Notes: generated by a model not told the origin, from the sequence alone. A stretch of 61,672 nucleotides of DNA from Nocardia carnea (GCF_029868855.1 NZ_JARWOV010000040.1:1-61672), one strand, 5' to 3'. Numbered from the stretch's first letter, positions 47,617-56,120 are shown. Numbers and translations: made by a program.

Positions 47617-47673
47617 ATGGAAATGCGTGCGAATCGGGGACCGGAGCACAGGATCGGCGGTGGCCGGCGATGA
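47617..47673 (+). CDS. Possible 18-residue leader peptide
   Basis: A short frame (MEMRANRGPEHRIGGGRR) with a strong GAGGAGAGG ribosome-binding site 8 nt before its ATG. Its TGA overlaps the ATG of the SRPBCC gene (ATGA, 47670-47673). The downstream gene has no clear ribosome-binding site of its own, so re-initiation from this leader is a plausible way of translating it. No attenuator-type codon run is present. Confidence 0.45.
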   Translation: MEMRANRGPEHRIGGGRR

Positions 47674-48179
47674 GCACGATGCGTCCGTGTGAACGGGTCG
47701 GGCTCGAATTCATCGAGAACGCGCCGGTGCGGTGCAGTAACAGCGTGGATCTGGCCATCACCCCCGCGCAGTTGTTCGAGGTCCTGGCCGATGCCGAATC
47801 CTGGCCGCAGTGGGCGAGCGTGATCACCAAGGTCACCTGGACCAGCCCGGAACCCCGCGGTGTCGGGACTACCCGAATGGTCGATATGCGCGGCGGGCTG
47901 GTGGGTGACGAGGAGTTCCTGGTCTGGGAACCGAATACCCGGATGGCGTTCCGGTTCAACAGTTCTTCCACCGGCGCCCTGGCGGCCTTCGCCGAGGATT
48001 ACCGGATCGAGCCGACACCCGAAGGATGCCGGCTCACCTGGACCCTGGCGCAGCGGCTGGCCGGTCCCGCGCGTTTCACCGCGTTTGCGGCGGCACCGTT
48101 CATGAATATCGCGTTCCGCCGGTTCCTGGCCAACCTGCGCCGCTACACCGACCGCCGGTTCGCCACCGCGCGACCCTGA
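47670..48179 (+). CDS. SRPBCC (START/Bet v1-like) family protein
   Basis: A 169-residue helix-grip protein of the polyketide cyclase/dehydrase-and-lipid-transport superfamily. The beta-strand VDLAITPAQLFEVLADAESWPQWASVI is the classic N-terminal signature, followed by RMVDMRGGLVGDEEFLVWEPNTRMAFRF and a C-terminal helix FMNIAFRRFLANLRRYTDRRF. Such proteins bind hydrophobic ligands; the role here is unknown. The ATG at 47670 is chosen because no earlier in-frame start is close, and it overlaps an upstream mini-ORF. Confidence 0.85.
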   Translation: MSTMRPCERVGLEFIENAPVRCSNSVDLAITPAQLFEVLADAESWPQWASVITKVTWTSPEPRGVGTTRMVDMRGGLVGDEEFLVWEPNTRMAFRFNSSSTGALAAFAEDYRIEPTPEGCRLTWTLAQRLAGPARFTAFAAAPFMNIAFRRFLANLRRYTDRRFATARP

Positions 48180-48213
48180 GCGCGACCGGGGTGGGTCCGC
48201 GATCCACCCCGGT

Positions 48214-48606
48214 TCAGCCCATCAGCAGCGAGCCGGCCAGCCAGGCGGCCAATACCAATACCACCCCGATCAGCGCGCCCGGATACAGCGCTCGCCCGCT
48301 GCGGGCCGCGTTCACCGAGGTGGCCGCGCCGAGCAGGAAGCCGAAGCAGCCGCCCAGCACAATGATCCAGTTGCCCGTACTCGGATCGGTACTGCAGCCG
48401 GTACGTCCTTCGCAGACGCCCATCGCCAGCAGGAACCACGGGGAGATGACCACCGAGACGATGGCCAGCGTGGCGAGCAGGAACCACAGCAGTGCGGTGA
48501 TCACCAGATCGCGTTCGCGGGGCGGCGGTAGCGGCGCACCCCGGCCGTAGGCCTCGTCCGGGATGGGGGCGACAGGGTAGTCGGTGGACATCTGGTTCGG
48601 GAACAT
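48214..48606 (-). CDS. Small membrane protein, hypothetical
   Basis: About 130 residues, with a polar Pro-rich N-terminus (PVAPIPDEAYGRGAPLPPPRERD) and then three membrane segments (LVITALLWFLLATLAIVSVV, WIIVLGGCFGFLLGAA and ALIGVVLVLAAWLAGSLL). Two Cys flank a short loop (CEGRTGC) that could be an extracytoplasmic disulfide. No family is recognised. ATG at 48606 (GAGG upstream, tight) or 48591 are possible starts. The gene is convergent with the SRPBCC gene. Confidence 0.65.
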   Translation of the reverse strand: MFPNQMSTDYPVAPIPDEAYGRGAPLPPPRERDLVITALLWFLLATLAIVSVVISPWFLLAMGVCEGRTGCSTDPSTGNWIIVLGGCFGFLLGAATSVNAARSGRALYPGALIGVVLVLAAWLAGSLLMG

Positions 48607-48839
48607 ATGCCTCGCGATCGCTCGAGCCGACAGGGCCGCTGATTGGTATTCGGGAATCGTGCCTGTGCCGCAACTGATCCGGCACGCGCGCGACACTACA
48701 CTGCGCGGCCGGTACGCGGCAGTTCCCGCACACGGTGAACCCGGATCATGCGGTCGGGGGGAGCCGCGCCGGCCTGGCATCCCGAGCCGGCACGTTGTCG
48801 CTGTGCCGGCCGAGGCCGAATCGCACCGGCAGATCGCGC
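48607..48839. other. Intergenic region between two minus-strand membrane-protein genes
   Basis: About 230 nt; no gene, RNA or clear terminator seen. It should include the promoter of the small membrane-protein gene. Confidence 0.3.
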
Positions 48840-49847
48840 CTAGCGTGGCGATGTATCCGGCGCGGCCGACGGCGGATCACCGGCCTCGGGCCGATCCGCT
48901 CCCGTCGGTGAATCCGCTTCCGTAGGCGGGGCAGGCGGAGAAGTCGCCGGCGAGTCCGTAGCGGCGGGCGCACCGGCGGCGTCGGCCCGCGAGTCCGCGG
49001 AGGTCGATGTTGCCGTGCGGGTAATGCTGACGCGCAATGGTATCCAGGTCGACCCCGCGCTATCGCGCGGCAGCGCGGCGATCGCGACCACCGCCGAACT
49101 CACGGCAAGGATCACCGCGACGATGGCGGCGGTGGTGAAGGTACCCGAAGCCACGTATTCGACTTGGTTCAGGCCCGCCACCGGTTTGGTGCCGTCGTTG
49201 AATGCCCAGTTGATCCAGGATCCGACCTGGCCGCCCAGATCCCAGCGGCGGTTCGTCATGGCCTTGAGGTTCTTCTGCCGCAGCGCGAGATACAGCACGG
49301 ACATCACGACGAGCGCCGCCGACAGCGCAGACGCACCGGTGGCGATCCGGGCGAACTTCGGTGAATCGGTGACGATATGGATGGCCACCGCGGCGACGGT
49401 GACCGCGATGGCGGTGCTCGCGAGCAATGCCCACCAGCCGGTGAGGTTGGCGGTGGGCTGTGGACCCTGGGACGACCACACCGACAGGTACCGGGTCGTC
49501 GAATCGATCTTGCCGAACGGAGTGGCGGCGGCCGTCCCGTCCGGCCCCTCCGCGATGATCCAGTACTGGAACATCAGGACGAAAGTGATGATCGCGCCGC
49601 CGGCCGCGAAGATATAGCCCCATTTCCCGACGAGCCGGGGCGCCGTGCGGATCTCCCCGGCGCGATCACGCGCACGCTGGAGCACGAGGGCGGCCGTCGC
49701 GCGCCGTTCGTTCCAGCGCCGGGCCCTGGCCTCGGCGGAATTCCCGGCCGCCGTGCTCCCGGAGGCCGTTGCGGAGGCGGTGCGCACCTCACCGGCCGGT
49801 TCGTCGCCGTGCCCAGTGCTCGCGCCCCATGGGGTCGGTTTGGTCAC
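48840..49847 (-). CDS. Four-helix membrane protein with disordered tail, hypothetical
   Basis: A 335-residue protein. The N-terminus (1-70) is polar, Ala/Thr/Arg-rich and probably cytoplasmic. Four membrane segments follow (YIFAAGGAIITFVLMFQYWII, WWALLASTAIAVTVAAVAIHIV, ASALSAALVVMSVLYLAL and AAIVAVILAVSSAVVAIAAL), with a loop between the last two containing RRWDLGGQVGSWINWAFNDGTKPVAGLNQVEY. The C-terminal ~70 residues are Pro/Ala/Asp/Ser-rich and disordered. No family recognised. GTG start at 49847. Confidence 0.7.
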   Translation of the reverse strand: MTKPTPWGASTGHGDEPAGEVRTASATASGSTAAGNSAEARARRWNERRATAALVLQRARDRAGEIRTAPRLVGKWGYIFAAGGAIITFVLMFQYWIIAEGPDGTAAATPFGKIDSTTRYLSVWSSQGPQPTANLTGWWALLASTAIAVTVAAVAIHIVTDSPKFARIATGASALSAALVVMSVLYLALRQKNLKAMTNRRWDLGGQVGSWINWAFNDGTKPVAGLNQVEYVASGTFTTAAIVAVILAVSSAVVAIAALPRDSAGSTWIPLRVSITRTATSTSADSRADAAGAPAATDSPATSPPAPPTEADSPTGADRPEAGDPPSAAPDTSPR

Positions 49848-49908
49848 AACTCCAGTCTATTTCTGCATTCACCACTGGGAATTCCGGTAATTGCCGCGGC
49901 CTTCGCCG

Positions 49909-50115
49909 TCAGGCGGCTTCCGACCGGCCCGCACGGCCGTTGGCGACCAAATCCACGACCGTATCGCGGAGCACGGATTGGACGCGCACCGCGCGACCGT
50001 GCAGGGCCGGTTCGGATTCGGCGAGATCTACGAGTTCGTTGACGACATGGCACAGCGCGATCAAGCGCCGCACCATATCCCGCCGCTCGTCCGCCGGTAT
50101 GACTTCTGCATCCAC
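49909..50115 (-). CDS. Small hypothetical protein, about 68 residues
   Basis: A helical, Asp/Glu/Arg-rich product (AEVIPADERRDMVRRLIALCHVVNELVDLAESEP...DTVVDLVANG) with no signal or membrane segment. The amphipathic spacing looks protein-like, but start support is weak: GTG at 50115 with GAGGCG some 13 nt upstream. It is divergent from the secreted lipase. Function unknown. Confidence 0.45.
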   Translation of the reverse strand: MDAEVIPADERRDMVRRLIALCHVVNELVDLAESEPALHGRAVRVQSVLRDTVVDLVANGRAGRSEAA

Positions 50116-50216
50116 GAAGATGTCATCGCCTCGGGCGCGGTAGTCGTTTCGCGTTGTCGCGCATCGCTTCGGTAGCGTCCACCCCACTGTCTGTCTACCC
50201 GCCGGGAGGTGAAACG

Positions 50217-51422
50217 GTGCACGCAGGCCGGGTACTGCTGACGCTGTTGACTGCTGTGCTCGTGGCGCCGGTCGCCGCTTGCGGTTCTTCCGACGACCGG
50301 CAGCCGACCGCTTCGGTGGACCGTGGGGCGGTCGTATCGGCGACCCCGATGCCGGCGATGAACGGACCGGAAACCAGCGCCTACCTCGACAAGTGGAAAT
50401 ACCCACTGCCGCAGGCCCACGGCGTACGCCGGTATCAGGTCGAATACCGGACGATCACCCCGGACGGCGCCCCCACCACCGCCAGCGGGCTGGTTGTGGT
50501 ACCCGATACCGATGATCCGCGCCTGCGTGCGGTGTCCTATGCGCACGGCACGATCGTGCGCCGCGACGAGGCACCGAGCGCCGCGGGGGAAACCGACCGC
50601 GCCCAGGCGACCCTGTTCGCCGCCGCCGGCTATCTTGCCGTGGCACCGGACTACCTCGGACTGGGCGCCGGGCCCGGACCGCATCCCTATGCGCACGCGC
50701 CGTCGGAGGCCACCGCCTCCGCCGACCTGCTGCTCGCTGCCCGCGAACTGCTCGACCGGCAGGGTCGTGGCCTCCACCCCGAGATCCTGGTCACCGGCTT
50801 CTCACAGGGCGGGCAGGCCGCACTCGCCCTGGCCCGCGATCTGCGCGAAGGAGACGTGGACGGTTTCGGTCTCCGCGCGGTGGCCGCCGTGAGCGGGCCC
50901 TACGCCGTGCAGGAAGTCCAAGCGCCGGCCGCGCTGGACGGGCGGGTGGATCCCCGGCAGGCGGTGGTTTACCTCGCGTACTGGATCACGGCGATGAACC
51001 GTATCTACCACCTGTACGACCGCCCGGCCGAGGCGTTCCGGCAACCGTACGCGCAGCGCGTCGAGGAACTGTTCGACGGCCGCCACGATCTACTGAGGAT
51101 CGGGGCGGGGCTCCCGCGGACGCCCCAGGAACTGCTCACCCCGGAATTCCTGTCCCTGGCGCTGAATCCCACCGGTGCCGCGCTGCGGGCCATGGCCGAC
51201 AGTGATGCGGTCTGCGACTGGTCGGCCGGGGTTCCGGTCCGGTTGTACGCCGCCCTCGGTGACCGCAGCGTGCCGTTCGAGAATGCGCAGCGCTGTACGA
51301 AATCCCAGCTCGGCGCCGATACCGAGTTGATCGAACTCGGCGATCTCGACCACGGCGGCACCGTACGCGCGGCGCTTCCGCAGATCCTCGACTGGTTCCG
51401 GAATACGGCACCGCCCGCCTGA
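50217..51422 (+). CDS. Secreted lipase-type alpha/beta-hydrolase (lipoprotein)
   Basis: A 401-residue exported hydrolase of the secretory-lipase (LIP) family. The signal peptide ends with a lipobox PVAAC (Cys22), so it is probably anchored to the outer face of the membrane. The nucleophile elbow is GFSQGG (Ser196), the acid is in ALGDRSVPFENA and the His is in LGDLDHGG. GYLAVAPDYLGLGAG contains the oxyanion region. Substrates are probably acylglycerols or related esters. The GTG at 50217 follows a strong GGGAGGTGA. It ends inside a bidirectional terminator hairpin shared with the convergent MFS gene. Confidence 0.88.
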   Translation: MHAGRVLLTLLTAVLVAPVAACGSSDDRQPTASVDRGAVVSATPMPAMNGPETSAYLDKWKYPLPQAHGVRRYQVEYRTITPDGAPTTASGLVVVPDTDDPRLRAVSYAHGTIVRRDEAPSAAGETDRAQATLFAAAGYLAVAPDYLGLGAGPGPHPYAHAPSEATASADLLLAARELLDRQGRGLHPEILVTGFSQGGQAALALARDLREGDVDGFGLRAVAAVSGPYAVQEVQAPAALDGRVDPRQAVVYLAYWITAMNRIYHLYDRPAEAFRQPYAQRVEELFDGRHDLLRIGAGLPRTPQELLTPEFLSLALNPTGAALRAMADSDAVCDWSAGVPVRLYAALGDRSVPFENAQRCTKSQLGADTELIELGDLDHGGTVRAALPQILDWFRNTAPPA

Positions 51423-51448
51423 ACCGGCTGGGTTCGGGCGGGCGGTGC
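51408..51448. terminator. Long bidirectional terminator overlapping the lipase stop codon
   Basis: An 18-bp stem (51408-51425 with 51431-51448, a single T.G pair) and a five-base loop. The left arm contains the last codons and the stop of the lipase gene. The convergent MFS gene ends 18 nt beyond the right arm. It should stop transcription in both directions. Confidence 0.75.
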
Positions 51449-51465
51449 GCTGGGTACCGGCGGAA

Positions 51466-53040
51466 TCAGTGCATCAGCACCGGCGCCGGAGCGTTCTCGC
51501 CGGACTCCGGCACCGCACTCGCCTTACGCGGCAGCAGCAGCGAGAAGACGACCGTCACGACACACAGCACGAAGGCGACCCAGAAGCTGGTCGCGTAGGC
51601 ATCCGCCATCTCGCCCAGCATGACCTCCTCGAACTGGTCCCCCAGGCCCGCCAGGTACTGCAACACCGAAGGATCCGGTTGTGCGCCGGCCTTCTGCGCC
51701 TCCATCATCGCCTGACCGGCCGAGACCGCCTCGGAGCTCTGCATCCGGTTGGTGAGCACCACCGAGATCACCGCTACACCCACCGAGCTGGCGATCTGCT
51801 GGATGATGTTCAGCAGCGTGGACCCGCGGGCCACCTGCGCCTCCTTCAGAGTGCGCAGCGCGGCGGTCATCAGCGGCATCATCGTCAGGCCCATACCGAG
51901 ACCCATGACGAACAGCACGCCGAGGACGTAGAAGTAGGAGCTCTCGGCGCCGATCTGGGTCAGCCCGAACATGGTCGCGGCGAGAATCGCCAGACCGACG
52001 GGGACGACCCGGCCCACCGGAATCTTGTCCACGAGCATGCCGGCGATCGGCATGGTGAGCAGTGACCCGAGTCCCTGCGGCGCCACCAGCAGGCCCGCCA
52101 TCAGCGCGCTCTCACCCCGAACCTGCTGGAAGTAGGTCGGGATCAGCAGCAGACCGCCGAAGAACGACGCCGAGAACAGGAACATGGTGATGGTGGCGAC
52201 GGTCAGATCGCGGTTCTGGAACAGCCGCAGATCCAACAGCGGATTCTTCGGCTTGAACGAATAGACGACGAACGCGGCCACGAGCGCGCCGCCGACCAGC
52301 ATGGTCGCCCACACCTTCGGGGTGTTGACGGTGCCTTCCTCCGGGATGGAGGAGATGCCGTACAGGAACAGCGCCAGTCCCGGCGACAGCATCAGCATGC
52401 CCACGAAATCGAACTTCTCGGTGGGTTGGGCCTCGTCCTTGGGTAGGGCGAACCAGGCGTAGACGATGGCGATCGCGCCGAGCGGCAGGTTGATCAGGAA
52501 GATCCAGTGCCAGGACGCATCCTCGATCAGCCAGCCGCCCAGGATCGGGCCGAGAATCGGGCCCAGCAGCATCGGTACGCCGAGGATGGCCATCAACCGG
52601 CCCATCCGCTCGGGCCCGGCGGCTTTGGTCATGATGGTCATACCGAGCGGCATGAGCATACCGCCGCCGAGACCCTGGATCACGCGGAAGCCGATGAGCG
52701 CGCCGATGTTCCAGGACAGCGCGCACAGCACCGATCCGGCAGTGAACAGCAGCAGCGCCATCATGTAGAGGCGTTTGGTACCGAAGCGATCCGCCGCCCA
52801 GCCGGTCAGCGGGATCACGGTGGCAAGCGCGAGGGTGTAGGCGGTGACCGTCCACGCGACCGTGGAGTAGTTGGCGACGTCGAATTCGGACTGGAACGTC
52901 GGCATGGCGACGTTCACCACCGTGATGTCCAGGATGGACATGATGGATCCGAGAACGACGACACCGGCCAGTTTCAGCACCGATGCGTCGATTCTCTCCG
53001 AGGCCCCCGCGGCGGGCGCGGGGGCTGGACTTGCGTTCAC
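51466..53040 (-). CDS. MFS multidrug efflux transporter, DHA2 (EmrB/QacA) family
   Basis: A 524-residue 14-helix antiporter. Helix 1 region IMSILDITVVNVAMPTFQ, motif A-like GWAADRFGTKRLYM, motif B FRVIQGLGGGMLMPLGMTIM and motif C GVPMLLGPILGPILGGWLI are all present. DHA2 family members expel dyes, quaternary compounds and antibiotics. The GTG at 53040 has CAGGAGA upstream and overlaps the marR stop by 4 nt (GTGA), so the repressor and pump form one operon. A strong terminator follows. Confidence 0.92.
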   Translation of the reverse strand: MNASPAPAPAAGASERIDASVLKLAGVVVLGSIMSILDITVVNVAMPTFQSEFDVANYSTVAWTVTAYTLALATVIPLTGWAADRFGTKRLYMMALLLFTAGSVLCALSWNIGALIGFRVIQGLGGGMLMPLGMTIMTKAAGPERMGRLMAILGVPMLLGPILGPILGGWLIEDASWHWIFLINLPLGAIAIVYAWFALPKDEAQPTEKFDFVGMLMLSPGLALFLYGISSIPEEGTVNTPKVWATMLVGGALVAAFVVYSFKPKNPLLDLRLFQNRDLTVATITMFLFSASFFGGLLLIPTYFQQVRGESALMAGLLVAPQGLGSLLTMPIAGMLVDKIPVGRVVPVGLAILAATMFGLTQIGAESSYFYVLGVLFVMGLGMGLTMMPLMTAALRTLKEAQVARGSTLLNIIQQIASSVGVAVISVVLTNRMQSSEAVSAGQAMMEAQKAGAQPDPSVLQYLAGLGDQFEEVMLGEMADAYATSFWVAFVLCVVTVVFSLLLPRKASAVPESGENAPAPVLMH

Positions 53041-53519
53041 TGATTATCTCCTGAAGATGCTGGGGGGCACGCCACGACGTTGTGGACGGCCCCGGACTCG
53101 AGGACGGCGGTGAGGACCCGGACGAGGTCGGCGCGCAGTGGTTCGGGCAGGTGGTGAACAACCTGGTCGATCGTCGCGCGGTGGATGGCGATCTGGTCCC
53201 AGGCGAGCTGACGCCCGTGTTCGGTCGGGCCGACCAGCTTGACCCGCCGGTCGGTGGGGCTCTCCTCTCGGGTGAGCAGCCCCAGGCGCACCAACCGGTC
53301 GACATTGCGGCCGGCGGCAGTCATCGACAGGCCGAGTTCACCCGCGATGGTGTGGATCGGTTGCGGCTCGCTGCGCCGGACGACGCTGAACAGCACTCGG
53401 GCCTGGGCCAGGGTCAAATCCAGCTCGGCGAGCCGGTCCACCCCTTTCCACCGTCCTGGATCGCAGACCGCGAGCACGAAGCGCTCGATCAGCGTGCCTG
53501 TTTCCACCTCACTTGCCAC
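53037..53519 (-). CDS. MarR-family transcriptional regulator
   Basis: A 160-residue winged-helix regulator. The recognition region is HTIAGELGLSMTAAGRNVDRLVRLGLLTREESPTDRRVKLVGPTEHG, with the DRR wing typical of MarR. It is encoded upstream of, and overlapping, the efflux gene; MarR proteins commonly autoregulate such operons and release DNA on binding the pump's substrates. GTG start at 53519. A degenerate inverted repeat at 53543-53566, just upstream, could be its operator. Confidence 0.92.
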   Translation of the reverse strand: MASEVETGTLIERFVLAVCDPGRWKGVDRLAELDLTLAQARVLFSVVRRSEPQPIHTIAGELGLSMTAAGRNVDRLVRLGLLTREESPTDRRVKLVGPTEHGRQLAWDQIAIHRATIDQVVHHLPEPLRADLVRVLTAVLESGAVHNVVACPPASSGDNQ

Positions 53520-53542
53520 CGCGCGATGATATGGGCTCCCGT

Positions 53543-53566
53543 GATAGTTGCGGAAGCGGGATTATC
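53543..53566. promoter_or_regulatory. Imperfect inverted repeat, possible MarR operator
   Basis: Arms GATAGTTGCG and CGGGATTATC match at 7 of 10 positions with a 4-bp spacer, about 25-47 nt upstream of the marR start codon. The size is right for a MarR dimer site, but the match is weak. Confidence 0.35.
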
Positions 53567-53680
53567 GCGTCTGTGATGGGAAACATATCCGGCCCGCGTG
53601 CACATCGAGGACGATGCGAGCCGGCGGAGATCGGCGGCCGGAACATCCCGCGGTGGCCGGCACCCGGACACCGCAACCGA

Positions 53681-54613
53681 TCAGCCCCGCGGCGCGGAAC
53701 CGTCGGTGAGGAAGTCACCGATCAGCCCGGCGACCGTATCGGGCTGCTCCAGGTGCAGGAAGTGCCCGGTCTCCGGGACCATATCGACGATCCCGCCTGC
53801 CGGAGCAAGAACATCGGCTACCCCGGCCGTGAATGCCGGATGCAGTGTCGTATCCGCGGAACCGTGCAGATACAGCATCGGCACCCGAGGTGCCTGATCC
53901 CAGAACCGGTGTGGCCCGGCATACGGTTCGGGAACCTTCGCGGTCATCCGCAGGAAGGCGCGATAGTAGGACAGTGCGGCGGTCCGATGGGCACCCGTGG
54001 GCATGGCGTCGAGCGCATGGGCGATATCGGCGGCCGCCGGGTAGCCCGGGGACCAGTCGTGCCACAGCCGGGGGACCAGCCGGTCGAGTGCGCGTTCGGC
54101 GACACCGGGCAGCTGGTTGAACACGATGTACCAGCTGTACCGCAGCTGACGCAGATACGCCCCCGCCGACCGGGGGGTCGCCACCCGCCGCGGCCGCATA
54201 CCGGGTACCGGAGGAACCGCGAGCGAGACCACCCGCCGGAACGGGCAGTCCGGATCTGCGGCAACCGTATTGGCGGTCAACGCTCCCCAGTCGTGGCCGA
54301 TCAGCACGGCATCGTCCGGAGCGCCGAACGCGCGATGGACCGCGAGGGCATCGTAGGCGAGGGCGCCGAGGTGATAGACACCATCGGCCGGTACCGCCGT
54401 CGGCGCGTACCCCCGGGTGAAGGGGGCGATCACGCGGAAACCGCGGTCGGCGAGCGCGGGCCCGAGCCGGCGCCAGGTCCACGCACTGTCCGGGAAACCG
54501 TGCAGGCACAGCGCGAGCCGGCCGTCCGGAGCGCCCCAGGCGAGCGCGGTCATCGCCAGGTGCGGGAGCCCGAACTCCAGGGTCTCGGGTTCGTCCTCGC
54601 GGTGTGTGTTCAT
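53681..54613 (-). CDS. Alpha/beta-hydrolase, epoxide-hydrolase/dehalogenase-like
   Basis: A 310-residue hydrolase with HGFPDSAWTWR (oxyanion HG, 38-39), a nucleophile Asp108 in GHDWGA rather than Ser, and a late His in ETGHFLHLE. An Asp nucleophile is characteristic of epoxide hydrolases and haloalkane dehalogenases. The lid region (SWYIVFNQLPGV...ALSYYRAFLRM) supplies Tyr residues that fit an epoxide hydrolase better. The ATG at 54613 has GAGAGGATC upstream. It is divergent from lsr2, with which it shares a 207-nt region; its own promoter was not resolved. Confidence 0.85.
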   Translation of the reverse strand: MNTHREDEPETLEFGLPHLAMTALAWGAPDGRLALCLHGFPDSAWTWRRLGPALADRGFRVIAPFTRGYAPTAVPADGVYHLGALAYDALAVHRAFGAPDDAVLIGHDWGALTANTVAADPDCPFRRVVSLAVPPVPGMRPRRVATPRSAGAYLRQLRYSWYIVFNQLPGVAERALDRLVPRLWHDWSPGYPAAADIAHALDAMPTGAHRTAALSYYRAFLRMTAKVPEPYAGPHRFWDQAPRVPMLYLHGSADTTLHPAFTAGVADVLAPAGGIVDMVPETGHFLHLEQPDTVAGLIGDFLTDGSAPRG

Positions 54614-54820
54614 CCGGCCGATCCTCTCTGGTCTGCCCGTCACCGTAGTCCGCCGGCCCGAATTCCGCCCCGGCGTCGGGGCGTTCGACCATAGCGGTAT
54701 GCTCACATCCCCCGGGTGGGGTAGCGGTGCCGGTGCTGCGGGCAGGCCCGGATTTCGCACAGCCGCGGGGTTGTTGATGTCATAGGTGGCAATGTATTCG
54801 GGGATCGGAGGAACAGGCCC

Positions 54821-55147
54821 ATGGCGCGCAAGGTCGTCATCAGTTTGATCGATGACCTCGACGGCGAATCACCCGCAGCCGAAACGGTGGTGTTCGCACT
54901 CGAGGGCGTGACGTACGAGATCGACCTGACCGAAGCCAACGCGGGGGAATTGCGCGCAGTCTTCGGAAAATGGACCCCGTTCGCCCGCAGGGCCGGACGA
55001 GCCGGGCGAACCAAACGGGAACGGCCGGGCCGGTCGGCCTCGGCGAGGGTGGTCCGGGAATGGGCCCAGCGCAACGGTCACGAGGTATCGGCACGCGGCC
55101 GTATCCCGGCCGCGGTGCTCGCTGCTTTCCAGGCCGTGAACGGCTGA
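54821..55147 (+). CDS. lsr2: Lsr2-family nucleoid-associated protein
   Basis: H-NS-like DNA-bridging xenogeneic silencer of actinobacteria, 108 residues. The N-terminal dimerisation part is MARKVVISLIDDLDGE...VVFALEGVTYEIDLTEANA. A basic linker follows, shorter and less Gly-rich than in M. tuberculosis Lsr2, and then the DNA-binding domain with REWAQRNGHEVSARGRIPAAVLAAF, whose RGR inserts into the AT-rich minor groove. It is not in the usual lsr2-clpC neighbourhood, so this is probably a second copy. GGAGGAAC precedes the ATG. The last bases including the stop are tandemly repeated just downstream. Confidence 0.92.
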   Translation: MARKVVISLIDDLDGESPAAETVVFALEGVTYEIDLTEANAGELRAVFGKWTPFARRAGRAGRTKRERPGRSASARVVREWAQRNGHEVSARGRIPAAVLAAFQAVNG

Positions 55148-55170
55148 GTTACTGGCCGTGAACAGCTGAG
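55132..55170 (+). repeat. Tandem duplication of the lsr2 3' end
   Basis: GGCCGTGAACGGCTGAG (55132-55148), which includes the lsr2 stop codon, is repeated with one mismatch at 55154-55170; the period is 22 bp. It looks like a small local duplication that leaves the reading frame intact because the stop lies in the first copy. Confidence 0.7.
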
Positions 55171-55250
55171 CGGGCTGCGTTTCCACCCGGTCGTATATGG
55201 TCCGCGGCCGGGTTCGCGCTACATTTCGAAGTGCCTGATCGAAGTCACCA

Positions 55251-55276
55251 GCCCCGGCGCAGAGTTACGCCGGGGC
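55251..55276. terminator. Terminator between convergent lsr2 and methyltransferase genes
   Basis: A 9-bp perfect stem (GCCCCGGCG/CGCCGGGGC) and an 8-base loop, ending next to the stop codon of the minus-strand methyltransferase. Confidence 0.6.
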
Positions 55277-55277
55277 A

Positions 55278-56120
55278 TCAGGGTTTGTAGGCGATACCGC
55301 CGACCATGACCTTCTCCTCTGGGTACTGTTCACGCAGCGGTGGGCCAGCGGGCCACCAATCGTCCAGCTGGACCAGACCCGGCGCCATGAGTTCGAGACC
55401 GCCGAAGTATTCGAGGATTTGCTCGCTGGTGCGATACCACCCCGAGCCCAGCCCCTTTTCGGTGAACCGCCGTTCGAGTTCACGGGCCAGCGCGTGCAGT
55501 TCGGGGTCCTCGGGGCCGGGGTCGTAGAAATGACTGATCGCCAGATAGGAGCCTGCGGGGAGTAGTTCGACGTACTCGCGCATCAAGCCGACCGGGTCGA
55601 ACTGCTCGTCGATATGGTGCAGTAAGCCGCACAGGATGAGCCCGAGTGGCCGGTCCATATCCAGAAACTTGGTGATTTCGGTTGCGCGCAGCAACGTGCC
55701 CTCTTCGAGCAGGTCCGCCGAGACGAAATGAGTGTTTTCGTTCTGCTCGAGCAGCACCCTCCCGTGTGCATTGCACACGGGATCGTTGTCCACGTAGACC
55801 ACTTGTGCGTCGGGGTTGAGTTGCTGGGCGATCTCGTGCGTATTGGCGACCGTGGGCAGTCCGGCACCGATATCGAGGAACTGGTCGATACCCGAAGTCC
55901 CGGCCAGATACCGGATCACGCGATGCAACCAGCGGCGATTCATGATGGAGACATCGCCCTGCCGCGGCGCGACTTCCAGGATCTGCTGGTAGGCGGACCG
56001 GTCGACGTCGTAGTTGTCCTTACCGCCGAGGCTGTAATCGTAGACGCGGGCGATACTGGCGCGGGTGGTGTCCACCCCGACGGGTTTGCGGGGGCGGATC
56101 CGGGAAGCCGGCTCGGCCAT
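55278..56120 (-). CDS. SAM-dependent methyltransferase, PF04672 (DUF574) type, copy 1
   Basis: A 280-residue actinobacterial S-adenosyl-methyltransferase family protein. The family hallmarks are GVDTTRASIARVYDYSLGGKDNYDVDR at the N-terminus, NRRWLHRVIRYLAG, motif I FLDIGAGLPT, and VVYVDNDPVCNAHGRVLL (SAM-ribose acidic loop), with GSGWYRTSEQILEYFGGLEL near the end. Substrates of this family are unknown. It is a tandem paralogue of the next gene; even the GAGAGAGGT ribosome-binding site and the start context are duplicated. ATG at 56120. Confidence 0.9.
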   Translation of the reverse strand: MAEPASRIRPRKPVGVDTTRASIARVYDYSLGGKDNYDVDRSAYQQILEVAPRQGDVSIMNRRWLHRVIRYLAGTSGIDQFLDIGAGLPTVANTHEIAQQLNPDAQVVYVDNDPVCNAHGRVLLEQNENTHFVSADLLEEGTLLRATEITKFLDMDRPLGLILCGLLHHIDEQFDPVGLMREYVELLPAGSYLAISHFYDPGPEDPELHALARELERRFTEKGLGSGWYRTSEQILEYFGGLELMAPGLVQLDDWWPAGPPLREQYPEEKVMVGGIAYKP

